From NCBI GenBank assembly GCA_963377175.1, contig CAUJNA010000181.1:1-64000 (forward strand): a stretch of 64,000 bases of DNA, read 5' to 3'. Under the pieces are notes generated by a model. The model had not been told where the DNA came from. It searched no databases and saw nothing but the letters and a program-made list of their open reading frames with translations. The stretch's first letter is position 1. The number at the start of each line of letters is the position of its first letter. Positions 21,341 through 31,654 of this stretch are shown here, piece by piece. The translations under genes and the position numbers were made by a program. Origin of the DNA: Effrenium voratum. Taxonomy: Eukaryota; Sar; Dinophyceae; Suessiales; Symbiodiniaceae.

Positions 21341-22251
21341 TTGAGCAAATAAAATTGAGAAATAACATCAAGATTCTTCTTCACTTTGGCAAAAGTTCGC
21401 AAAAGCATGCAAAAGCATGCAAAAGCATTGCAAAAGCGCTGCATCGTGCTATGCCGTGCTGATTCGCTGAAGAAAGCCACTAACATATATTATTTAAATG
21501 TTATTCACATGTTATTAACATCCATCCATATCATATATCCATATCCATCCCGATGAAAACGTGCGAAAACATATAAATTGTGAATGAGTTTGCACATATT
21601 TGTACATAGTTTGAACATATTTGAAAATGTTTGGAAAAGGCAATCCAAGATAATCTATTAAGTATATCCAAGTCCTATCATTACACATTCGCCAGTCTAG
21701 CCATAGTATAGCCATGTATAGCCCATGTATAGCCCTGTGTGCGTTGATGTGAGTCGAATTATGTATGTATTATGTTGATATTGAGTTCATTTGTCGTTAC
21801 GCCTTGTAGTTATTTGTAGTTTGTGGCAGAATGGGGCAAATGATGGGCAAATGATGGCAAATGTCCTCACATCATCATCATATTTCCCCTTTCTCATTCT
21901 GTGAGCATGCCTCCATAATCTCCTTAATATCTCCATATGCCCCCGATGCATCCCGATATATCCCGATCTATATCCCGATGCAATCCCAAATAATCCCAGA
22001 TAATCCCAGTGCGATCCAATGCGTCATTTTGGCTGGCCTGTGTGCGTTGCGTGATGTTGCGTGCGCTGGCCGCGCGCTGGTGAGATGTTGTGAGCGCCGT
22101 GTGATGCCGTGTGTGTGTGTGCGTGTGTGGGTCTGTGCGCGCTGAATCCTCCATTCCCATCAACTCCGCTGCGGGTAGATTGGGGGAGTTTAAGCATACT
22201 GTAGCAATGTTAGCTCGTCATGCTCACGTCAGAGATATAGGAGATCATCAG
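21341..22251. other. Spacer
   Basis: No supported gene. A/T-rich, with word doubling (AAAAGCATGCAAAAGCATGC near 21400; TAGCCATGTATAGCCCATGTATAGCC near 21706). A GT-rich run sits near 22106-22130. Confidence 0.5.
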
Positions 22252-22348
22252 AGCCAAGGTCAGAAGGCCGGGCCCAGGGCAGGCAGCCGTGGCCGCAGTC
22301 AGCCGCCGCCCTCGCACCGCGGCAGTCCAGGGACGGACAGCGCCTAGG
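22252..22348 (+). CDS. Triplicated exon iv, copy b (ends in TAG)
   Basis: Starts after GATCATCAG with AGCCAAGGTCAG. Reads SQGQKAGPRAGSRGRSQPPP then SHRGSPGTDSA, followed by TAG where copy a has Trp and copy c has Ser. Either a terminal exon or a damaged copy. Confidence 0.45.
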
Positions 22349-22556
22349 CAAGCTTCGCCACCATATTCCAGCCATAGTCCACCCATGTCCACCCATTACA
22401 TCCCATTACCATCAACTCCGCTGCAAGCAGATTGTGGGTTTTTTGGCTTGTTTTAGCACTGTCAGCTTCTGTCAGATTCTGTGATATTCTGTGAGAGTTC
22501 GTCAATGTTCATTATATCACGTCAATTCACGTCATGCTCAGAATCGAGATGATCAG

Positions 22557-22665
22557 AGCCAAGGTCAGCAGGCCGGGCGCGGGGCAGGTGGCCACGGCGC
22601 CAGTCAGCCGCAGCGCTCACGCCGCGGTAGTCTATGGACGGAGAGCGCCTCGGCCAACTTCGCCA
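22557..22665 (+). CDS. Triplicated exon iv, copy c
   Basis: Starts after GATGATCAG. Reads SQGQQAGRGAGGHGASQPQR then SRRGSLWTESASANFANA. More diverged than copies a and b but the same length as b through the repeat core. It lies only 300 bp after copy b. Confidence 0.45.
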
Positions 22666-23162
22666 ATGCAAGATATCACCAGTGTTTGCCAATCTTTGCC
22701 ACGATCCGATCATAACTGGTGCAGCATATGTGCACCACAGCGCGGCCATGCGCTGCCTGTTCATGCCATGTTCATGCCTGTTCACATCCTGTTCACTTCT
22801 GTGCGCATAGTGTGTTCCCATCGTATTCTCCCATATTCCACCATTTGCAGATATTTGCAGTCTGGGTTTGCAGTCTGTATGCAGTCTGTATATTTCTGGA
22901 TATTGCACTCAAATATCATGTCAGTATATGTCCGGTGTATGCATGTTGCATTCCGTCGTTCTTCGCGGGATTTCGCGTGATTTTGCGGGCTTTCACGGGC
23001 ACTACTTGGCGCACCAGTTGCCGGTCTATTTCGGTCTTCGAGGATCCCAAAGCAATCCAAAGCATATCCCAAGCCAGCTATGGGCAGTTACCAGGGCCTG
23101 CCTATATCTGCCTAATTCTGCCTATGTCCACTGAAAGCATCCCAACAAACTCTGAGGTCAAG
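22666..23162. other. Spacer
   Basis: No supported exon. Doubled words such as TGTTCATGCCATGTTCATGCCTGTTCACATCCTGTTC near 22758. Open frames here have poor protein character. Confidence 0.45.
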
Positions 23163-23242
23163 CATGCGGCGAACCACCCACCGGGAGGCCGGAAGACTGG
23201 CTCGACATCGAGGATTTCCATTTGCCCGTAGAGCACGTGTGA
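23163..23242 (+). CDS. Candidate terminal exon
   Basis: The frame CGEPPTGRPEDWLDIEDFHL then PVEHV ends in TGA at 23240. Compact, acidic and protein-like. Preceded by CTGAGGTCAAG. Gene partners unknown. Confidence 0.45.
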
Positions 23243-24032
23243 GGCGTAAAGAGTGCGAATGAGTGCGACATAGCGTGACAGTCTGCGGCAGTCTCTGGAT
23301 GTCTCTGGCATGTCTATGGCATGTCTATGGCAGTATCGTATAATATCGTATACGTGCAATGGCACGTGTTTGATCGTGTATGGCAGTCTCAATGCAGTCT
23401 CACAATGCACGCTGTCACGATACGATATATTGCATGTGGAGATGCTTCGAGGCAAAACATATGCGCAGTGGGAATGCAGTGGGATATTGCTGTGGGTGCG
23501 GAACGGCTGACTTTTAGATGGTGTATGATGGTGTTAGGCAAAAGTGTGTGTGCAAATGTCAGTCCAGCCAAGATCGACCAAGATCGCCAAAGGCACCCCC
23601 CTGGAATCCCCTGGAGCTCAGTCCACTGTGATTATTTGTGTATCATTGTGATGTTTTACGATGTTTTACGTTTTATTTTACACCCCACCAAAAAGCCCAC
23701 AGACATAGAAGGACATTAGAAGGACCATGAAGATACCATGAAGGAATGGGAAGCAGATTGAAGGAGCCCCAAGTGACCCCAGGTGAGCCCCTACGAAACC
23801 GTCTTCGATGCCGGCTAGCTTTTGAGCATTTTCGAGCCCACGCAGTTGTCAGACGTTGTCATTGTCGTCAGGATATTGTCGGGTGTCAACGTGGTGTTGA
23901 CATGATGTTGACATGATGTTGACATGTGTTGACGTTGAGTGGCAGTCAAGTTGTGGAACATTGTGGAACTCTAGATGACATCTAGATCGCTGGGCCGGGC
24001 CATTGGACAGCGCCCCGTCTCCCAGGCCAGTC
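23243..24032. other. Spacer of doubled words
   Basis: No supported gene. Examples: GTGTTGACATGATGTTGACATGATGTTGACATGTGTTGAC (23892 on, four near-copies) and ATCGTATAATATCGTATACG near 23334. Confidence 0.5.
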
Positions 24033-24104
24033 ATGACCGAGCCGCTTGGAGGCGACGGGTGGCGCATGGTGGCGCCGCTGGCAGCGAGGCTCTGGACAGT
24101 CCAT
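24033..24104 (+). CDS. First exon of a small gene
   Basis: ATG, then TEPLGGDGWRMVAPLAARLW and TVH, ending at CAT|GTAATG. It is 72 nt long, so the donor is phase 0 and matches the phase-0 acceptor at 24803. CAGTC words lie just upstream and inside. Joined with 24803-24946 it would encode 71 aa. Not recognised. Confidence 0.4.
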
Positions 24105-24802
24105 GTAATGTCCATGTATGTCTACGTTCGCTGCGCTGCGTCTAGGAGCGCAATCCCCATCAGACCCTTTGGGACGTTTTAGGCCCATCAAAGATGATAT
24201 CAGGCTTCCTTTTGTGAAATTGTACTTCCTGCCAAGATGCACAGAGACACAGACGCCATGAGACACCGGCCTCATCCGGCCTCCAAAGATGTTTCGGGAA
24301 TATTGTAGTTTGATGTTTTTTGTGTGGTCTGCGTTGATCTGCAAAAGTGTGACCAGCAGTGAATAGCATGTGAATAGCAGTGATCTTGCATGTCTTCTAT
24401 GGTCTGCTGGATTCTACTGGTATAGGTTTGGTATTGTTCCCTGGTGGCTGTGTAGGGGGGGCAAGATGATGGCAAGATGATGCAAAACGGCACAAGGGTG
24501 GAGAAATGTGGAGAAGCCACGCTTCTCCTAGTTCTAGAATGTTGCTTGGGTTTCTCTTAGATCTTGGGGCTATTTGAACTGGGAACCAACCAGAAGTAAT
24601 GAGATTCAAAAAAAAACTTGAACCGAGCCATCTTACAGCTTTGTCGACATATCGAGGTCGTGGGCATTTCCGTACGTGCATGTGCGCTCCGCTCCGGGCC
24701 ACTCACATAATTCGGGTCGTCACGTAAAGATATGCGGGATTATGCGGGGCATTCTAGAATATTCTAGAGACAGTCCATGGATGTCCATTGGCTGAGTTGC
24801 AG
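24105..24802. other. Probable intron
   Basis: No supported exon. It lies between the phase-compatible exons at 24033 and 24803. The stretch at 24510-24650 is A/T-rich and less word-doubled than its surroundings. Confidence 0.35.
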
Positions 24803-24946
24803 GTGGCTGCGGGCCAGGAAGTCCGCATCAGCGGTCAGCGTGCGATCAGCTGCGTGATGCTGTGTGTCTTCGGCAGTCACCGGGATGTCACCGGGAGATG
24901 CCGGCGGGATCCGGCTGGATTTGCCAGGATGGTTCAGGAGCCGTGA
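24803..24946 (+). CDS. Terminal exon of a small gene
   Basis: Acceptor GAGTTGCAG. Reads VAAGQEVRISGQRAISCVML, then CVFGSHRDVTGRCRRDPAGF, ARMVQEP and TGA at 24944. 144 nt including the stop. Arg-rich second half. Fits in phase with 24033-24104. Confidence 0.45.
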   Translation: MAAGQEVRISGQRAISCVMLCVFGSHRDVTGRCRRDPAGFARMVQEP

Positions 24947-25812
24947 AGCATCATTTCCTTTCCATTTTTTCGGGCTTTGCGTTCAGGGAAATTTCAAGGG
25001 CGGTGGGAAAATTGGGTTACCCATTTGCGGGTCGGTCATGCTCAGCGTTGCTCGATGTTGCTCGGCCGCATACGCTTGCGCATATGTGTGTATATGCTAC
25101 ATATATGACCGCCGCGCTATTAACTACGTGGTTGCTCTTGGATGCTCTTGGGCCAAGCGCGCAGTAAGACCACACACGATCCAAACACGCCTACGCAATC
25201 CTGCGCGGACGACATCATGACGACATCGCATGACATCACACGACGCTGCACGCGCACACATTATCACATCATTATCACACATGGATTGCATTGGATTGCT
25301 GTTGCGTGATGCCAGGATGCCATAGGAGATGGAATCCCGATGGATACCCACAACATCGTCGCGACATCCCGCGACTTCCCAAGGGAACGCTTTGCTACGC
25401 TTTGCTCGCAATTGTTTGCATATTGTTTGCCATATGTTTGCCGCAGAAAGCTGATAGCATGCTGATAGCTGCTGTCTTATGCAGAGTGCCGCATCAAAGG
25501 CCATCCAATATCATCCAACGCTCAGAAGATTTGCAGCCAGCCGTGGCACGACAATGCACGACATGACATCGACATGACATTGATATGACATGAATTGACA
25601 TGACATAACTGTGTGTTGACACGTGTTGACGGCACGTTGACAGCGCACAGCCAATGCGCATCAGTACGCCGCCAGCTTCAGAAACTTGACTTGCCATATC
25701 TTGCAACGCCTGTGCATATCTGTGCATCCTGTGGCTCAACAAGACTCGGCGAATCTCAGCGAGGCACACCTTAGGCACGCCAGTCGGCTTCCCGTCGGCA
25801 GTCCACGTCACC
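24947..25812. other. Spacer
   Basis: No supported exon. Doubled words throughout (e.g. GCGACATCATGACGACATCGCATGACATC near 25205). CAGTC appears in the 60 bases before the ATG at 25813. Confidence 0.4.
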
Positions 25813-26190
25813 ATGGCCCGCATGACCCGCGAGGAAGTCCAGGCCATCCTGCGCGAGGCTTTGCTGGAGCACTGTCTTGACCCAGCTGAGCACTGCGCGG
25901 ACAGTCTGAAGGATATGGCTGAAGTCGCCGACCTCTTGACGACCAAGCTTTTCGCGGCCGCTGATCAACTTGGACAGTCACGCAAGACACGCAGCGGCGC
26001 CAGTGGCTGGGGCAAGTTCAACCAAGCCCGGTTGGCGCTCAAGGAGAAGGAACGGCTCAGCAGCCCGAGCTTGGAGAAGATGCGGCGGAGCGCGGCGAAG
26101 ACAGTGAAGAGAGCGAAGAAGGAGCCTCGCCCGTCAGCGCAGCCGTCAGCCTCGGCAGTCAAGAAAGTGAAGCGAGAGCCTCGCTCATGA
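25813..26190 (+). CDS. Small basic protein, single exon (125 aa)
   Basis: The ATG has the context GTCACCATGGC and the frame is uninterrupted to TGA at 26188. The N-terminal two thirds are helical and charged (MARMTREEVQAILREALLEH, then CLDPAEHCADSLKDMAEVAD). The C-terminus is Lys/Arg-rich with two related blocks, VKRAKKEPRP and VKKVKREPRS, that look like nuclear-localisation or DNA-contact segments. No domain is recognised. CAGTC occurs inside in different codon positions. This is the cleanest small gene of the left half. Confidence 0.6.
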   Translation: MARMTREEVQAILREALLEHCLDPAEHCADSLKDMAEVADLLTTKLFAAADQLGQSRKTRSGASGWGKFNQARLALKEKERLSSPSLEKMRRSAAKTVKRAKKEPRPSAQPSASAVKKVKREPRS

Positions 26191-26379
26191 GGCATCGTGA
26201 GGCGCACGCAAAGCACAAGATGGAAAAAATGAAACAGACATGAGCAATGAAAAAGACGGTATGGGTTAATATGGGTTAGATGATGTTAGATGGGGCATGA
26301 CATGGCATGACATTGGGAGACTCCTGCAGACTCAGTAAATCTAACTAAGGGTCGCCAGCGTCTTGGCGAGATCGTGTTT

Positions 26380-27160
26380 TTTTTGGGGCTGTGCTATGTA
26401 TGCGCCATGTTGTGCTTTTATACGTTAAACCAAGTACTAGCCTCTATAAACAGGGGGGTCTGTCGTTTTGTCCATACCCGAGAAAAAAAACGGGAACACA
26501 CTACGTAAATAATTCAAGCTTTTTGGTTGGCCTGGCCCTTAGTAGACATTCATCTTGGATTTTTGGAGGTTTCTATCTTCATCATCTTAATTCTGTTTCC
26601 CTTTACCTTGTGTAACCAGTCTTTTCCATAAAATCCCATCTACCACTCAACCAACATAATTTTCAAAATGGAAAAGAGGGAAGTGAATTGATGTACAAGA
26701 ATTAATACCCTTCACCACCTTAGAATTGTTGAAAATTGCATCCATAAGGCCCCCTTTGCTTGGGAGGGTTTCAATGCATTCGAGGCCTTTACTCAGGGAC
26801 ACTTTTTGGTTGTCATGTTCCCTCCCAATCAAACATTGAAGCTTTATAAGAATGTTGCTTCGATTTTCCTTAAATCAACCATTGCGGTTTCATCACTGGA
26901 GAGTGTTTCCCCTTACTTGACAGTTGCAATGGTTGGGTGCGCTTATAGGTAAAGCCTTCTAAGTTCAACCACGGATGGAAGCCGTTGAAATTATTGCTTG
27001 CTTAAAATGATTCCGAATCCACGTTGCATTGCTTGCCACATTGTTGATATTTGCTGCCACAGCTTCGCCTTGTTGATTTGCCTGCAAAATCCAAGGAATC
27101 CAAAAACCGACCCCAGAAATCCAGTCAAAAGCCGGAAATAGACGAGTGATCGTTGCTGTA
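26380..27160. other. A/T-rich segment unlike its surroundings
   Basis: Word doubling and CAGTC nearly disappear and the text resembles the flanks (CAGGGGGGTC, TTTTTGGTTGGCC). A + strand frame from about 26694 to 26950 (…APFAWEGFNAFEAFTQGHF…) is open for ~85 codons and ends at TATAG|GTAAAG, a good donor. A minus-strand frame of similar length also exists. Neither is recognised. Possibly an inserted element. Confidence 0.35.
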
Positions 27161-27234
27161 ACATGTACGCACGGAGCCGTGATGCGCACGCACGTTCACC
27201 AAGTTCTGCAACCTCCTATGCTCAAAATGTATCC

Positions 27235-28000
27235 CCTGAACGGTTCGGAACGGTTCAGGCTGCCTTTTTCTGCGTAAGTATTTGCGTAAATGTTCGCGTA
27301 AAATTCAGGCAAATCTTTGCCTGCGTGTGCCTTATAAGCGTTCGGCTCACTTTCAATGTTCCGGTGCCGGGCTGATCCGGGCTGACCTATTTCCTAGGGC
27401 TAGTAGCTGCTAGCCGGGTATGGTGCTCACGAACCGTTTTGAGGAGCGGTGGCAATGGAACTGCGTGCCCCCGAGCCGTTCTGAACCGTTCAGGAGGTAT
27501 TGCAGCATGCATGCCCTGAACTGTTCTGAACCGTTCACAGGGGATTGCAGCAGCATACCCTGAACCGTTCTGAGCCGTTCTGGAGGCGTTCCCACAAGCA
27601 ACACACAGGCATACAGTTCAGAACCGTTCTGAACCGTTCTGAACCGTTCGCGGCTCAAGCTTCCCAGGAACATCCAGGAACCGTTCTGAACCGTTCAGGA
27701 GGTATTGCACCAGCATGCCCTGAACCGTTCTGAACCGTTCACGAGAGATTGCAGCAGCACAATGTGAACCGTTCTGAACCGTTCAGGAGGGATTGCAAGC
27801 AGCATGCTGTGAACCGTGCTGAACCGTGCTGAACCGTTCAGGAGGGATTGCAGCAGCATGCCTTGAACCGTTCTGAACCGTTCAGAAAGGATTGCAGCAG
27901 CATACCCTGAATCATTCTGAACCGTTCGGAGGCATTGGAAGTGTATACCTATAGTAGGAACCGGTCTTAACCGTTCCGGAGGGATTGCAGCTGCATGCCC
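27235..28000 (+). repeat. Array of GAACCGTTC boxes
   Basis: The box GAACCGTTC occurs mostly in pairs with a one-base spacer (GAACCGTTCTGAACCGTTC). Each pair is followed by AGGAGGGATTGCAGCAGCAT-like sequence, giving an irregular ~45-65-bp period. The first copies near 27239 are in the opposite orientation (GAACGGTTC). The array decays by 28000. Function unknown. Confidence 0.9.
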
Positions 28001-28945
28001 AGGAATTTCTAATGATCGTGGCTATATCGTGGCTCGTTCAAGTTGCTTATGGTTCATGCATGGCTAGGCTTAACCACGTGTTTAACGTGCTTGGCTTCCG
28101 AACATTTCTATGGTAGCTGCTTATGAGACTTAACATGCGAGCCTAGCCTTGTGAGGTCAGGTGCCCCCCATAACGATCACAAGATTTCAAAAGCTCATTC
28201 AAAACCTTGAGTGTTTGTTGATTTCTCAGCCGAGATGGGAGGGGCACGGTTGGAGCCTTGCCTTCTTCTTGACAATGATTCTAGAATATTTGTTCAGGCC
28301 TCTTACGTGGCAACTGGTGCAACCTCCAACTTCCAACGTTAAGGCACTTTTTACGTGTTTCTTTAAAGTGACCAGGCGCCATTAAATTGCCATGAAGGAC
28401 ATTTATGTCACTATATGTCCCTATGTCCCTCCGCAATTGGCTTGGGCATGCTTGGTCGCTTTTGGTCGAAACATGTTGAAGCCGCAAGCTAAGAGGAATT
28501 AAGAGGGCGTGTTACGGACGTGTTGATAATTGTTGATACGGGTTGGAATGTGTTGATATTGTGTTGATGGTATGTTGATGGTGACAGCATGCGACAGCCC
28601 AACTCACGTGTTATCACGTGTTGAACAGTTGTGCGGAGGCTGTGCAGATGTTGCGCAGTGTTGCGGGGAGATGCATGGAGGCGCCAGTCAGCGGACTCTG
28701 GATGGTCGGAGAAATCCATGAACATCAACAACATATCCACAGTGTCGTGGGCGCCAGCGGCATCCAGCAACCAAACAGTGCCAACAGACTGCAGATGACA
28801 GCAGAGTGAGTATTTTAGGCACAATGATACACACCCAATAGCTCAAGAACGCACGCATTTGTTCGCATTTGGGTTGAGCGCATTTGGGTCAAGCAGCGCA
28901 GAGACGAATCGACAGTCCAGCATCGCGCAGCAGATTCCGGCCTTC
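28001..28945. other. Spacer before the gene-dense half
   Basis: A 74-codon frame at 28161-28385 (IQNLECLLISQPRWEGHGWS…) has no recognised domain and weak support. Word doubling resumes near 28520 (TTGATAATTGTTGATACGGGTTGG). Confidence 0.35.
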
Positions 28946-29323
28946 ATGTCGTCAGCTTGGTGGTCAGGCTTGTCGCAGCGCTCAGCGCTTGCCTCAGCCA
29001 GTCCAGGAGTGCGGCGCTGTCAGCCAGCGCACGGCGAGCAGCATGGTCAGTCCGCGACACTGGACGTCGATGTCTGGCAGCAATATGGCGATTTGTTCTC
29101 ATTGTGGGAAGTGCCAGTTGATTTGCAGCCGCTTGACATGACCTTCCTGGCGCAGCGCCCGGAGGCTCTCTGGCTATGGTGCCTCGTGAAAGAGCCCGGC
29201 AGTCGGCAGTCGTTCGCCCAGGCCATTCAGCGGGGTCAGTCAGTCAAAAGCGCTGTCGAGGCTGCTCTTGAGGCGTGGCACTCCCTGGATGATGCTGCCC
29301 GGCGACAGCTTAGCAACACTTAG
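28946..29323 (+). CDS. Unknown 125-aa protein
   Basis: ATG in CGGCCTTCATGTCG, open to TAG at 29321. The frame is also open upstream from 28859, so an earlier non-ATG exon border is possible. Contains WQQYGDLFSLWEVPVDLQPL, then DMTFLAQRPEALWLWCLVKE and a helical C-terminus (SVKSAVEAALEAWHSLDDAA). Trp-rich, with no family recognised. Several CAGTC words (29049, 29216, 29237) fall in different codon frames. It may be a terminal exon rather than a whole gene. Confidence 0.5.
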   Translation: MSSAWWSGLSQRSALASASPGVRRCQPAHGEQHGQSATLDVDVWQQYGDLFSLWEVPVDLQPLDMTFLAQRPEALWLWCLVKEPGSRQSFAQAIQRGQSVKSAVEAALEAWHSLDDAARRQLSNT

Positions 29324-29533
29324 CAGTTGCATGCTAAATCATGCGAATATATTCGAATCATCAAGTTTCCTTGCATTTCGAATTTTCGGGGGCAGGGGTG
29401 CGTGAGAATGCGTGAGAGAATGTGGGAGACACTGGGAGACTGCGTGACTGCAGTAGCTCACCCATGCTAGGTCAGTCGGCGTCATTTTGGCCAAGCCCTG
29501 CGTGTTCTACCCAGCGCGCGTCATCTCCCCCCA

Positions 29534-30112
29534 ATGGTGTCCAAACTGGTCGAGGACAGCCAGGCTGCTGCGGCATGGGCCAGTCCAGCCTTGGGTGCAC
29601 TTACGCAGCGCTTGCTCCAGTGCGCTTCTACTACGGAGCCTCCGCCAGTCCTGAGCCTGAAGACCATCGCTGAGCAGTTGGAGTCCATGTCCTTGCCAGG
29701 CTGCGGAACGCTGCTCGTCCGAACGGAACTCCACATGTATCCTCATGTGAATTCTATTGCAATGCTGTTGCAGAATGTTGCAGACCTAGTCCCTACCCTC
29801 ATCTGCCCTCTACTCCAAGAACCTACATATATACTGGCGGTGAGCGAACAACTTGTATATACTTGCACGCTTTTCCGAAAAACTTTTTTCCGCAAACAAT
29901 GCATAAGAGCACGGTTATCTTCAAGAGCCCTCAGAACAAAAGGTTCGTGGAGTAGAGGGTGGAAATGTAACAGGTACAACTCCTGGTGGTTGGCGCGGTC
30001 GGCAGTGTACCACTTGAACATTTGCCAATTGTTCCCGCTGCCTGATGCGAGCCTGGAGAGCAGCGGCCCGACAAACTGGAGGCAGACGCTCAGCCAATCC
30101 GAGGTCAATTAG
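29534..30112 (+). CDS. Unknown gene, at least two exons
   Basis: Exon 1 starts at ATG 29534: MVSKLVEDSQAAAAWASPAL, then LSLKTIAEQLESMSLPGCGT, to a donor at CAT|GTATCC (29736) or CTC|GTCCGA. The last exon begins near 29958 (WKCNRYNSWWLARSAVYHLN, then ICQLFPLPDASLESSGPTNW) and ends in TAG at 30110. The middle is word-doubled and treated as intron, although the frame happens to stay open. Not recognised. Confidence 0.45.
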   Translation: MVSKLVEDSQAAAAWASPALGALTQRLLQCASTTEPPPVLSLKTIAEQLESMSLPGCGTLLVRTELHMYPHVNSIAMLLQNVADLVPTLICPLLQEPTYILAVSEQLVYTCTLFRKTFFRKQCIRARLSSRALRTKGSWSRGWKCNRYNSWWLARSAVYHLNICQLFPLPDASLESSGPTNWRQTLSQSEVN

Positions 30113-30392
30113 ATTCAATAAGATATCATGATGATATCATGTATTCCCACGTAGACAGCATCCTCAGAATTCATCAGAGTTGATATAGAGTTGATGGGAT
30201 GTTGATGGAATTTCCATGAACTTCCAGACAATTTCGCGCGCGTGAGGTAGCGTGTCACCAGCACGTTCAGGCACATGGCGAAAGTCTTATGTGTTCCTTA
30301 CATTTTCCGCTTCACGTTTATGCAGGGTTGATCTGGGTTGCCTTGGGATAATTTGGGCGTCATTGCGTGGCCAACTTAGGTGCTACCACGAG

Positions 30393-30671
30393 ATGCCCTT
30401 CCGGTCAGTCCTGGAGGTCCAGCGGCACCCCAATTGCCCGAGGTCCGTGCGGGTGAACAGCATTCTGGCGAATGTCTTGCTCTGCCAGTGCAGCTCCGCC
30501 TTGGAGCTGTTTGCTCGAGAGGCCAGTCAGGACTGGCGTGCAGTCGTGGCTGAGGCTAGGCGTGGCGACAGTCAGACACCACAGTCAACTCCTGTGCAGA
30601 AGGTGCGTCAAGCTTTGAACGCGCTTTCCAATAGGGAGCCAAGCCGGAAGCGGCATAGGGCTGTCAGGTAA
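30393..30671 (+). CDS. Small protein with a basic tail (92 aa)
   Basis: ATG at 30393, TAA at 30669. Reads MPFRSVLEVQRHPNCPRSVR, then VNSILANVLLCQCSSALELF, and ends REPSRKRHRAVR, a likely nuclear-localisation signal. The frame is open upstream, so it may be a terminal exon. Three CAGTC words sit in separate frames. The following bases (CAGGTAATGTCAGGTA) offer a donor that overlaps the stop, so splicing onward is possible. Confidence 0.45.
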   Translation: MPFRSVLEVQRHPNCPRSVRVNSILANVLLCQCSSALELFAREASQDWRAVVAEARRGDSQTPQSTPVQKVRQALNALSNREPSRKRHRAVR

Positions 30672-30998
30672 TGTCAGGTAGGACAGTAAAATAGTGTAAA
30701 GTTATGCATGGTCAGTGTATGTCAGTGTTGGCCAGTAGCGTGCAATCACGCCGTGCTGTCGTGTTCGAAACAAGCCGACCGCGCTGCTCATTGGTCTCAG
30801 AAGCAGGTTGGGCGCGGTTGGGCGATCCAGGTTATATCTAGGGCGGTTTGGCCTTGGTACGCCATGTCATGCCATGTCTATGATTTCTGATTCTTTGTCT
30901 CTGTGACATTCTGGAACCATCTGGAACCCAGTGTGCGTCAGTGTCAAATTTGGTGTGCCCATTGATGCCCGTTGGCCATCCATTAGCGGCTGTGAGCG

Positions 30999-31024
30999 TG
31001 CGTGTGTGTGTGTGTGTGTGTGTG
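30999..31024 (+). repeat. GT microsatellite
   Basis: Uninterrupted TG/GT dinucleotides. A related CA-type stretch lies at 31453-31500, on the other side of the foldback element. Confidence 0.9.
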
Positions 31025-31111
31025 TGGCTGCACAAGCCTATGTGAATCTACACATATCTACGCCATTCTACACCCCCGGAAAGTATCGTGGTCATATCTT
31101 GGGACTATCTT

Positions 31112-31420
31112 GGGTCTGCTAAGGGACGCTGTCCCTTAGCGGACCCGGGCCCGTGAGAGCGGGACACGAGGCTCATGTTCAGCCATCCCAAGTCACAGTC
31201 TGCTAAGGGACGCTGTCCCTTAGCGGAGCGCTGCGTATGTCACCAAACGTGTGTTTGCATATGTTTGCAATCTTGCCACAATTTGCGACATCATTGCGCT
31301 GCGCTCCGCTAAGGGACAGCGTCCCTTAGCAGACTGTGACCTGGGATGGCTGAACATGAGCCTTGTGTCCCGCTCTCTCGGGCCCGGGTCCGCTAAGGGA
31401 CAGCGTCCCTTAGCAGACCC
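31112..31420. mobile_element. Foldback element: 120-bp inverted arms with nested palindromes
   Basis: Arms 31112-31231 and 31301-31420 are reverse complements with only about three mismatches, around a 69-bp spacer. Each arm starts GGGTCTGCTAAGGGAC and ends in GGAGCGC at the spacer. Each arm holds two copies of the near-palindrome GCTAAGGGAC-gct-GTCCCTTAGC, four in all. The middle of each arm contains GGCTCATGTTCAGCCATCCC. No coding capacity and no clear target-site duplication (TATCTT left, AATGAT right). Best read as a foldback or MITE-like element; the near-identical arms suggest recent origin or ongoing conversion. Confidence 0.85.
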
Positions 31421-31654
31421 AATGATTTTTTCCAGGAGTATGGAATCACACGCAACACACAATCACACAATCACACACACAGACACACACACAGACACTC
31501 AGCTTCGTGCAGCCGATTTACGAGCGGGCAGGGCAAGGGTTGGGGAATGTTGGGTACATGCTGTGGGGGTCCTGGAGGTTGTCACGAGAAGTCACGCAGC
31601 ACTTTGAATTTCAGTGAATTGTAGAAACTCTTTGCACTCTTGCACGGCTTTGGC

